From NCBI GenBank assembly GCA_964456185.1, contig CAYVZZ010000133.1, forward strand, positions 1 through 5,846: 5,846 bases of DNA. Reading direction: 5' to 3'. A program made the translations under genes and the position numbers. The notes beneath the pieces were generated by a model. It was not told the DNA's origin. It ran no database searches and worked only from the letters and a program-made list of their open reading frames with translations. The DNA is from CAYVZZ01 sp964456185 (GTDB taxonomy: Bacteria; Pseudomonadota; Gammaproteobacteria; Pseudomonadales; Alcanivoracaceae). Numbering within the stretch: the stretch's first letter is position 1; every line of letters begins with the position of its first letter. This document shows, piece by piece, positions 1 to 5,846 of this stretch.

Positions 1-1
1 T

Positions 2-442
2 GCCATTGCTCACGATGAAGACAGTTCCGTAATTATTGACGCTATCCGTGAAGTGAAGCCGCCATTTTCGCCTGAGAGCGTGGTAGAGGACTTTGCCAAC
101 GTTATGCGTGATTACCGTATCAGCCGGGTGACGGGCGACCGCTACGCCGGTGAATGGCCTCGGGAGCGTTTTGCTGTTCATAAGATTACTTATGATCCAA
201 GTTCCAAGAATCGCAGTCAGCTTTACAAGGATACATTGCCCTTATTCAACAGCCGTCGGATTGAAATACCCGACAACCGCCGACTGATAACGCAGTTTGC
301 CGGGCTAGAGCGCCGCACTGGTCGAGGCGGCAGGGACTCAATCGATCACGCAAGAGGCTCGCACGATGATTTATGTAATGCCGTTGCGGGTGTGGCCGCG
401 ATGGGCAAGAGAAAAAGCAGATACTCACTAGACAACCTATGA
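2..442 (+). CDS. Phage terminase large subunit, C-terminal nuclease part (5'-truncated by window edge)
   Basis: The frame is open from the first bases, so the gene starts outside the window; 146 C-terminal residues are visible. They match the RNase H/RuvC-like nuclease domain of terminase large subunits, the motor-nuclease that cuts concatemeric phage DNA and pumps it into the procapsid. Seen directly: a beta-strand/helix region, then TGDRYAGEW (visible residues 44-52) with an acidic residue at the expected second catalytic position. There follows a segment typical of this family (SQLYKDTLPLFNSRRIEIPD), then GLERRTGRGGRDSIDHARG and HDDLCNAVAG, whose paired Asp (visible 122-123) fit the third metal-binding position. 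The ATPase domain is out of view. The internal GTG at 53 is not a credible start because similarity-type features continue upstream of it. The stop overlaps the Shine-Dalgarno of the next gene, indicating one transcript. The exact phage group is not determined. Confidence 0.85.
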   Translation, partial: AIAHDEDSSVIIDAIREVKPPFSPESVVEDFANVMRDYRISRVTGDRYAGEWPRERFAVHKITYDPSSKNRSQLYKDTLPLFNSRRIEIPDNRRLITQFAGLERRTGRGGRDSIDHARGSHDDLCNAVAGVAAMGKRKSRYSLDNL

Positions 443-450
443 GGTGACTT

Positions 451-693
451 ATGAAATGTGACAAATGCGGTAAGCATGATAAATGCGACAAATACGGATG
501 TCCGCTTGAGGGCATGATCGAAGACGGCGAAAAGCTATCCATCGGAGTGATGGTGATGGACGCCACCAAAACCAGCGCGCGACAGCGCTACCTAGACCGG
601 CTAACACGAAAGGTTGAACACACTACGCCTAAGCGGCAGGGGAATGCACGCCAGCGTTACATCGACCGACTGACTCGGAGGAATACCCAATGA
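451..693 (+). CDS. 80-residue Cys-rich phage protein with a tandem RQRYIDR-type motif, unknown function
   Basis: I do not recognise this protein. The N-terminus has Cys at 3, 6, 12 and 17 plus His9 in a Lys/Asp-rich stretch, a spacing (C-x2-C-x5-C-x4-C) that could hold one zinc ion, although it is not a standard zinc finger. The middle (about 20-40) is short and acidic to hydrophobic. The basic C-terminal half holds two near-identical 12-residue segments, ARQRYLDRLTRK (43-54) and ARQRYIDRLTRR (66-77), separated by 11 residues. The ATG is preceded by GAGGTG at 441-446, which overlaps the terminase stop. The stop overlaps the next ATG (ATGA at 690-693), so translation is probably coupled. Its place directly after terL suggests a packaging- or head-related accessory role, but this is inference from position only. 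A small metal- or nucleic-acid-binding adaptor is one possibility. Confidence 0.75.
   Translation: MKCDKCGKHDKCDKYGCPLEGMIEDGEKLSIGVMVMDATKTSARQRYLDRLTRKVEHTTPKRQGNARQRYIDRLTRRNTQ
454..497 (+). repeat. Short direct repeat within the Cys-rich N-terminus
   Basis: Positions 454-470 and 481-497 agree at 15 of 17 bases and lie 27 bases (nine codons) apart in the same frame. They encode KCDKCG and KCDKYG. The Cys-rich head therefore seems to have grown by a small in-frame duplication, after which one Cys codon became Tyr. Confidence 0.6.
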
Positions 694-782
694 CTAAACT
701 TGAAGACGAGCGCAGAGCCAAGCAGCAGGAGTTAGATGCGGCAGTAGGTCGGCAACGTTACATTGACCGCGACCTACGACAA
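577..782 (+). repeat. Three copies of a 12-codon RQRYIDR motif across two adjacent genes
   Basis: Copies lie at 577-612 and 646-681 (both in the 80-residue protein) and 747-782 (in the 182-residue protein, a different reading frame). The first two encode ARQRYLDRLTRK and ARQRYIDRLTRR; the third encodes GRQRYIDRDLRQ. Between copies 1 and 2, seven of the twelve codons differ synonymously and three are identical. The remaining two are conservative changes, Leu/Ile and Lys/Arg. The peptide is thus better conserved than the DNA, pointing to a protein-level motif and not a DNA site. The GGAGG ribosome binding site of the next gene (677-681) lies within the last two codons of copy 2. Confidence 0.8.
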
Positions 783-1238
783 AAGGCGGCAGCCGAGGGC
801 GATCTTGATGCTTTTCAACAGTTGGACAGCGAAAGCCGAATGCTGGAAGCCCGGATCGAATCGTTACAGCGCGAATTCAATGCACTGGATAAACAAGTGT
901 TTAACGAGTTCAGAGAGAACGCGCCGAAGTTGATCGAGAAGGAATACAAGCGCCTGCCAGCGGCAGTGGCCAAAGTACAAAAAGCAGATGCTGCTTTGCG
1001 GGCGGCCTATGCTGAGTTGGATGAGCCGCTAAATGCTATTAGCTCTATCCGGGCTGCATTGAGATTTTATGGCACCGAGCTACCGGCAGCGGATAAGGAC
1101 GCACGCGAGGCTTTTGCGGCGATAGAAAGTTGTTGTTACCGCCCCGGCGTGGTTGGGATTATGTCTCACCGCCATTTAAGCAAAACGATGCGCGAGCTAC
1201 TCGGAGAGCAGAGCGCTCCTGCCATCCTGCGGGGTTAA
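690..1238 (+). CDS. 182-residue predicted coiled-coil phage protein, unknown function
   Basis: I do not recognise this protein. It is highly charged and predicted by eye to be mostly helical. Residues 1-75 are rich in Glu, Lys, Arg, Gln and Leu with heptad-like spacing, as in SRMLEARIESLQREFNALDK, consistent with a coiled coil. A further Ala-rich helical stretch covers about 90-150. The C-terminal part contains a Cys-Cys pair (148-149) and an RPGVVGIMSHRH segment that is probably a separate small folded piece. Residues 20-31 repeat the RQRYIDR motif of the preceding protein. There is no signal peptide or membrane segment. The start is supported by GGAGG eight bases upstream, and the ATG overlaps the previous stop (ATGA). 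It is the last gene of the terminase cassette, followed 53 bases later by an intrinsic terminator. A structural, scaffold or terminase-accessory role is possible but not shown. Confidence 0.75.
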   Translation: MTKLEDERRAKQQELDAAVGRQRYIDRDLRQKAAAEGDLDAFQQLDSESRMLEARIESLQREFNALDKQVFNEFRENAPKLIEKEYKRLPAAVAKVQKADAALRAAYAELDEPLNAISSIRAALRFYGTELPAADKDAREAFAAIESCCYRPGVVGIMSHRHLSKTMRELLGEQSAPAILRG

Positions 1239-1290
1239 ATAGCGCAGGCATGGTTGACCGCACCCCATGGGTTAAAATTGCGGCTTGTTC

Positions 1291-1326
1291 ACCCCGTCCA
1301 GGTATTGCGCTTGGGCGGGGTTTTTA
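1291..1326 (+). terminator. Intrinsic terminator closing the phage cassette
   Basis: A 10-bp stem (1291-1300 with 1312-1321, accccgtcca against tgggcggggt, one G-U pair) has an 11-base loop and runs into a TTTTT tract at 1321-1325. It lies about 50 bases after the stop of the coiled-coil gene, in the right orientation to end the terminase transcript. The 3' arm can alternatively pair with AACCCC at 1333-1338. Confidence 0.85.
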
Positions 1327-1368
1327 TTGCGCAACCCCAGCGCGGGGCGTGGCCATTCAGTTTTTCTC

Positions 1369-1411
1369 ATTGGTCACACAAATGACCATAGCGGTCACAT
1401 ATTGGTCACAC
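1369..1411. promoter_or_regulatory. Helically phased GGTCA repeat array, candidate integrase arm sites or operator
   Basis: Three direct GGTCACA copies lie at 1372-1378, 1393-1399 and 1404-1410, and one inverted TGACC lies at 1383-1387. The centres of the four GGTCA elements are 11, 10 and 11 bp apart, so all face the same side of the helix. The flanks are also similar, with ATTGGTCACAC occurring at both ends. The array is about 80 bp from the 3' end of tRNA-Val. Tandem arm-type sites at one-turn spacing and tens of bp from the crossover core are characteristic of tyrosine-integrase attachment sites, so that is the favoured reading. A repressor operator is the alternative. Confidence 0.5.
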
Positions 1412-1427
1412 GGAAGAATGAGCCAAT

Positions 1428-1470
1428 AAAAAAGCCGCTTGCCTGTTTTTATATTTGGCTATAAGCGGCT
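1428..1470 (-). terminator. Intrinsic terminator downstream of tRNA-Val
   Basis: On the minus strand an 8-bp stem AGCCGCTT/AAGCGGCT (arms at 1463-1470 and 1433-1440) is followed by a run of T (complement of the A run 1428-1433). Three further pairs (GCC 1441-1443 is offset, GGC 1457-1459) can extend it beyond a small bulge. It starts 19 bases past the tRNA 3' end and would end the tRNA-Val transcript. If the element boundary is inside the tRNA, this terminator belongs to the element and not to the original host locus. Confidence 0.8.
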
Positions 1471-1488
1471 GATTTATAAGGTTTTATT

Positions 1489-1565
1489 TGGTAGACACGA
1501 TTGGATTCGAACCAACGACCCCCACCATGTCAAGGTGGTGCTCTAACCAACTGAGCTACGTGTCT
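1489..1565 (-). tRNA. tRNA-Val(GAC)
   Basis: A complete 77-nt cloverleaf is present on the minus strand. It has a 7-bp acceptor AGACACG/CGTGTCT, D arm GCTC/GAGC with AGTTGGTTA loop, anticodon stem CCACC/GGTGG with loop TTGACAT (anticodon GAC), and a five-base variable loop. The T arm is GTTGG/CCAAT with TTCGAAT loop, followed by discriminator A and an encoded CCA. The anticodon arm and T arm closely match the classical bacterial tRNA-Val(GAC), which decodes GUC and GUU. The 3' end faces the phage genes, so this gene is the probable integration target. Confidence 0.97.
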
Positions 1566-1577
1566 ATAGGTTCGCGC

Positions 1578-1606
1578 ATTTTATGGGGTTGTGTGGTACA
1601 AGGCAA
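1578..1606 (-). promoter_or_regulatory. Sigma70-type promoter of tRNA-Val
   Basis: On the minus strand TTGCCT (1601-1606) is separated by exactly 17 bp from TAAAAT (1578-1583), followed by a GCGCG-rich discriminator. The -10 box ends 12 bases before the mature tRNA 5' end. A GC-rich discriminator at a stable RNA promoter is the usual mark of stringent (ppGpp) control; that regulation is inferred here. Confidence 0.75.
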
Positions 1607-1611
1607 GAGGG

Positions 1612-1652
1612 AAGCGAGCAACCGGTGTGATGACAATACCGATTGCCCGCTT
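1612..1652 (-). terminator. Probable terminator hairpin downstream of the FmdE-like gene
   Basis: Arms 1612-1626 and 1638-1652 form a 15-bp stem with an 11-base loop. Read on the minus strand all pairs form, two of them G-U. Read on the plus strand the same two positions become A-C mismatches, so the structure favours minus-strand RNA. It begins 13 bases after the minus-strand stop codon. The tail after the stem is pyrimidine-rich (TTCCCTCTT) but not a clean T run, so efficiency is uncertain. A T run is present on the plus side (1651-1655), and partial bidirectional action is possible. Confidence 0.5.
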
Positions 1653-1665
1653 TTTGCTCAGGCTT

Positions 1666-2277
1666 TTATGCAACTTTATGCACGTGAACCACGGCAGGGT
1701 CGTCGTTGTGCTCGGTGAGTAGGCGACGCACGCGGTCTTGCCACATTTCACCAAAAGCCGTTTTTTCTTCTGGTGTAGCCTGATTGTAGAGAATCTTGCC
1801 GAGCAACTCGCCTTGAGCCGGGTTGCCGGGAATGCTGCGGGCATCGATGTTGACTTCCACTGTCGCGCCCGTGTCTTTGCGGGTAAAGCGGATGCCTTCG
1901 ACCTGCTGCTGGTTGTAGTGCAGCAACCCTTGGCGCACATATTTGCCGCCCAGACCATGAAAACCGTTTTTATCGGTGGCACCGGTCACCAGCGTCAGCA
2001 CTTGACCAATCACACCCGTGACGCCTTCACTTTCACCGCCCGGCAGCTGCACTTCAATATCACCGCGTTCGGGCGTTTCGTCGCCATATAATGCATTAAT
2101 AGCGACCACGGCAGAAAGCCAGGCACTGCCCACAGTGGGGCAGGAGTGGCCTGCGAGTTTAACGGCATCGGTGTAGTTGTATTCGACAATGCCATCTTTG
2201 GTGGCACCCAAAGTTTCTGACAAGCCATCATGCAGACGAATAGGCGGCACTTGCTGGAAAAAATCGGGAAAGCTCAT
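1666..2277 (-). CDS. FmdE-family-like protein, 203 residues, substrate unknown
   Basis: The protein resembles the FmdE domain family, named after a subunit-like protein of archaeal formylmethanofuran dehydrogenase operons but widespread in bacteria with no link to methanogenesis. Seen directly: a family-type motif GHSCPTVGSAWLS (residues 43-55) with His44 and Cys46 as probable metal ligands. This is followed by a helix with ALYGDETPERGDIEV, a Gly-rich GGESEGVTGVIG segment (80-91), and GATDKNGFHGLGGKY (99-113). No C-terminal zinc ribbon, signal peptide or membrane segment is present, so a cytoplasmic soluble protein is expected. The start is set at the internal ATG because AAGGA lies seven bases upstream, and the upstream in-frame extension is AT-rich and hydrophobic, unlike coding sequence around it. 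It lies 129 bases downstream of uvrB on the same strand, probably with its own promoter. The family assignment is from recall of the motif; the function is unknown. Confidence 0.8.
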   Translation of the reverse strand: MSFPDFFQQVPPIRLHDGLSETLGATKDGIVEYNYTDAVKLAGHSCPTVGSAWLSAVVAINALYGDETPERGDIEVQLPGGESEGVTGVIGQVLTLVTGATDKNGFHGLGGKYVRQGLLHYNQQQVEGIRFTRKDTGATVEVNIDARSIPGNPAQGELLGKILYNQATPEEKTAFGEMWQDRVRRLLTEHNDDPAVVHVHKVA

Positions 2278-2350
2278 ATCGGTTTCCTTAATTAGCAAAT
2301 CGAGAGATAGACAAACATACGAAATGGAGTCTACATAAAATATATTTAAA

Positions 2351-2379
2351 ATGATACTTATGGGGTGAGCGAAAAACAA
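2351..2379 (-). promoter_or_regulatory. Weak candidate promoter of the FmdE-like gene
   Basis: In the AT-rich gap between uvrB and the FmdE-like gene the minus strand has TTGTTT (2374-2379), a 17-bp spacer and TATCAT (2351-2356). The -35 matches consensus at only three positions, so this is tentative. It would give a leader of about 65 bases. No intrinsic terminator for uvrB is evident in the gap, so readthrough from uvrB is also possible. Confidence 0.3.
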
Positions 2380-2406
2380 CTGTTCTTATCCATCGTCGAT
2401 AGTCAA

Positions 2407-4422
<2,016 letters not shown>

Positions 4423-4541
4423 TTAAGCCAACCTCCAAATCGGGTATCATATGCGCCCCCAGAACAGAGGCAGCGAGTGTAACGCAAACGCCGCCTCTCG
4501 TCTCGGTAGACCTGTTCTTTCACGAGAAAATAGAGGATTCC
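4423..4541. promoter_or_regulatory. Divergent control region between uvrB and the aminotransferase gene
   Basis: These 119 bases must hold the promoters of both genes. The near-palindromic TATCATATG at 4445-4453 offers a -10-like box in each direction: TATGAT for uvrB at 4446-4451, and TATCAT for the aminotransferase at 4445-4450 with a poor TTAAGC 16 bp upstream. Neither has a good -35, so transcription starts are not assigned. An imperfect inverted repeat (4466-4475 with 4489-4498, AGAGGCAGCG/CGCCGCCTCT, one A-C mismatch) would form a hairpin in the aminotransferase leader. No full CTGT-N8-ACAG LexA site is present. The ribosome binding sites are GGAGG for uvrB and AGAGGA for the aminotransferase. 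Confidence 0.45.
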
Positions 4542-5726
4542 ATGTCCGATATCCAACTTTCCAGCCGTGCACAAAGCATTAAACCTTCTCCCACCTTGGC
4601 CGTTTCCACCAAAGCCAAGCAACTCAAAGCAGAAGGCAAAGACATTATTGTATTGGGAACAGGCGAGCCGGACTTTGACACGCCCGACCACATCAAAGAA
4701 GCCGCCAAAAAGGCGATGGATGCCGGTCAAACCAAATATACGCCGGTAGGCGGCACGCCCGAGCTAAAGCAAGCCGTTATCGACAAATTCAAGCGCGATA
4801 ACAACCTAGAATACACCGCCGACCAAATTCTCGTATCCTGCGGTGGCAAGCAAAGCTTCTTCAACATGGCATTGGCGCTGTTGAACGACTTTGACGAAGC
4901 CGTTATCGCCGCCCCTTACTGGGTAAGCTACCCCGACATGGTGAAAGTCGCTGGCGGCAAGCCGGTTATCGTCACCGCTACTCGCGAAAACCGTTTCAAA
5001 ATTACCGCCGAACAACTGGAAGCCGCCATTACTCCGGCCACACGTTTGTTTGTGATTAACAGCCCGTCCAACCCTTCCGGCATTGCCTACACTGAAGACG
5101 AGTTGAAATCCTTGGGTGAGGTGTTGAAAAAGCATCCGCAAATCTTGGTTGCCACTGACGATATGTACGAGCACATTTCGTTCACCGGTAAGCCGTTTAT
5201 CAACATCGTTAATGTGTGCCCCGAGCTAAAAGACCGCACCATTGTTCTGAATGGCGTGTCCAAAGCCTACGCCATGACAGGCTGGCGCATCGGCTATGCA
5301 GCCGGTCCGGCCAACTTGATTAAAGCCATGACCAAAATCCAAAGCCAAAGCACCTCGGGCGCTAGCTCAATTAGCCAGGCCGCTGCTACCGCCGCACTAA
5401 ATGGCGACCAAGGCTGCGTGGCTGAAATGGTTAAAGCCTTTAAACAACGCCACGACTGGTTGGTAAGTGCTCTGAATAAAATTGACGGCGTCAAAGCAGA
5501 AGAAGCCGACGGTACCTTCTACGCCTTTGTTGATATGTCAGACGCCATTGCTAAAAAAGGTCTGGCAGACGACATGGAGCTCGCCAACGAGCTGCTGGAA
5601 GCTGGCGTTGCCTTAGTGCCGGGTTCGGCCTTCGGTATTAAAGGCTGCGTACGCTTGTCCTTCGCTACCAGCATGGAAAACCTCGAAAAAGCTGTCGAGC
5701 GAATTGCTGCTTATTTCGGCAGTTAA
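4542..5726 (+). CDS. Class I PLP-dependent aminotransferase, probable aspartate aminotransferase
   Basis: This 394-residue enzyme most resembles the AatA/AspC type Ib aspartate aminotransferases, which interconvert aspartate plus 2-oxoglutarate with oxaloacetate plus glutamate using pyridoxal phosphate. Seen directly: GTGEPDFDTP (39-48) and TKYTPVGGTPELK near the N-terminus; SCGGKQSFFN phosphate-binding loop (99-108); PYWVSYP with Trp127 to stack on the cofactor; NSPSNPSG (173-180) with Asn177. Next are DDMYEH with Asp206 and Tyr209, the Schiff-base Lys241 in NGVSKAYAMTGWRIGY, and Arg371 in CVRLSFA, which binds the substrate carboxylate. All catalytic residues are present. The start is the ATG at 4542, preceded by AGAGGA at 4532-4537; the protein then begins just before the family's usual N-terminus (SSRAQSIKPSPTLAV). 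A longer in-frame extension into uvrB is not credible. Substrate range (aspartate, other amino acids or prephenate) cannot be fixed from sequence. Confidence 0.95.
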   Translation: MSDIQLSSRAQSIKPSPTLAVSTKAKQLKAEGKDIIVLGTGEPDFDTPDHIKEAAKKAMDAGQTKYTPVGGTPELKQAVIDKFKRDNNLEYTADQILVSCGGKQSFFNMALALLNDFDEAVIAAPYWVSYPDMVKVAGGKPVIVTATRENRFKITAEQLEAAITPATRLFVINSPSNPSGIAYTEDELKSLGEVLKKHPQILVATDDMYEHISFTGKPFINIVNVCPELKDRTIVLNGVSKAYAMTGWRIGYAAGPANLIKAMTKIQSQSTSGASSISQAAATAALNGDQGCVAEMVKAFKQRHDWLVSALNKIDGVKAEEADGTFYAFVDMSDAIAKKGLADDMELANELLEAGVALVPGSAFGIKGCVRLSFATSMENLEKAVERIAAYFGS

Positions 5727-5731
5727 TTAAA

Positions 5732-5768
5732 ATGGCTGCAGAAGGGTGTTGACGCCCTCTGCAGCCAT
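5732..5768 (+). terminator. Strong hairpin after the aminotransferase gene, probable transcript end
   Basis: An 11-bp perfect stem (5732-5742 with 5758-5768, atggctgcaga/tctgcagccat) is followed, past a bulged A, by a second 5-bp stem (5744-5748 with 5753-5757) and a TTGA tetraloop. It begins six bases after the stop codon. On the plus strand it lacks a T tract; on the minus strand it is followed by TTTTAATT. Plus-strand termination may therefore be weak, or the hairpin may protect the mRNA 3' end, while minus-strand transcripts could be stopped efficiently. Confidence 0.6.
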
Positions 5769-5777
5769 CGATAATAT
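5749..5777 (+). promoter_or_regulatory. Sigma70-type promoter of tRNA-Asn
   Basis: TTGACG (5749-5754) is separated by exactly 17 bp from TAATAT (5772-5777), then an ACGCGCC discriminator. This would start transcription about 8-10 bases before the mature tRNA 5' end. Both boxes are five-of-six type matches. The -35 box occupies the loop and first inner-stem bases of the preceding hairpin. The GC-rich discriminator suggests stringent control, by inference. Confidence 0.75.
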
Positions 5778-5793
5778 ACGCGCCACATTCAAT

Positions 5794-5846
5794 TCCGCCT
5801 TAGCTCAGTTGGTAGAGCAAATGACTGTTAATCATTGGGTCGCTGG
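5794..5846 (+). tRNA. tRNA-Asn(GUU), 5' part, cut by the window end
   Basis: The first 53 nt of a tRNA are visible: 5' acceptor strand TCCGCCT, D arm GCTC/GAGC with AGTTGGTA loop, anticodon stem AATGA/TCATT with loop CTGTTAA (anticodon GTT at 5827-5829), variable loop and the first bases of the T stem. The anticodon and anticodon arm match gammaproteobacterial tRNA-Asn. The T loop and 3' acceptor strand lie outside the window. Confidence 0.95.

Larger units (their letters stand above)
1..1488. mobile_element. End of a putative integrated phage or phage-derived element next to tRNA-Val
   Basis: This stretch carries a terminase large subunit fragment and two small unrecognised genes in one plus-strand cassette, followed by a gene-free segment up to the 3' end of tRNA-Val(GAC). 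Phage integrases commonly recombine within the 3' half of tRNA genes, which would put the element on exactly this side of the tRNA. A phased array of GGTCA repeats at 1372-1410 resembles integrase arm sites. The boundary is inferred: no duplicated tRNA 3' end is visible in the window, so the second attachment site would lie beyond the left edge. No integrase, portal, capsid or tail gene is seen. It could be a degraded prophage, a satellite, or an intact prophage with an unusual attachment position. Confidence 0.6.

Noticed and set aside
577..782. RQRYIDR copies as a DNA-level element (packaging site or CRISPR-like repeat)
   Set aside because: Copies differ at most third codon positions and the spacing is irregular (69 and 101 bases), so a protein motif explains them better.
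1335..1347. Short CCCC/GGGG hairpin after the phage terminator
   Set aside because: Four pairs only, with no T tract and no gene needing it; it is likely incidental.
1130..1429. 99-residue open frame on the plus strand
   Set aside because: It overlaps the coiled-coil gene in another frame, runs through the intrinsic terminator and repeat array, and has no recognisable protein features.
2278..2379. N-terminal extension of the FmdE-like protein by 34 residues
   Set aside because: The extension is AT-rich, hydrophobic and has no ribosome binding site, while the internal ATG at 2277 (minus) has AAGGA at good spacing and begins a normal family N-terminus.
4423..4541. LexA (SOS) box upstream of uvrB
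   Set aside because: Only half-site-like CTGTT sequences occur. No CTGT-N8-ACAG arrangement is present, so SOS regulation cannot be claimed.

Overview
The window looks like a gammaproteobacterial chromosome, of the Pseudomonas/Cellvibrio kind, with the end of an integrated phage-like element at its left edge. The host assignment rests on three things: the tRNA-Val(GAC) and tRNA-Asn(GUU) sequences, a UvrB with all its canonical motifs, and the arrangement of uvrB (-) divergent from an aspartate-type aminotransferase (+) followed by tRNA-Asn, which from memory resembles the Pseudomonas layout.

Left part (1 to about 1488): the C-terminal end of a phage terminase large subunit, an 80-residue Cys-rich protein and a 182-residue coiled-coil protein form a tight plus-strand cassette. 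The terL stop lies against the next ribosome binding site, then there is an ATGA overlap, and a good intrinsic terminator closes the unit. Neither small protein is recognised. They share a 12-residue motif of the RQRYIDR type, present twice in the first and once in the second. No portal, capsid or integrase gene follows. Instead a short gene-free stretch (1239-1488) holds the terminator, an array of four GGTCA half-sites spaced 11/10/11 bp, and an intrinsic terminator for the tRNA-Val gene. The 3' end of tRNA-Val faces the phage genes, the usual geometry of integration into a tRNA gene. I therefore read this stretch as one arm of an attachment site, but no duplicated core is visible in the window.

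Middle part (1489-4422, all minus strand): tRNA-Val with its own sigma70-type promoter, a 203-residue FmdE-family-like protein of unknown substrate, and a complete uvrB encoding the damage-loading helicase of nucleotide excision repair.

Right part (4423-5846): the divergent control region between uvrB and the aminotransferase, the complete 394-residue class I PLP-dependent aminotransferase, a strong hairpin, and the first 53 nt of tRNA-Asn(GUU), cut by the window end. The -35 box of the tRNA-Asn promoter sits in the loop of that hairpin.

The host part is ordinary housekeeping sequence. The least explained material is the phage-derived cassette and the phased repeat array beside tRNA-Val. I see no clear evidence of a complete, undescribed multi-gene system.
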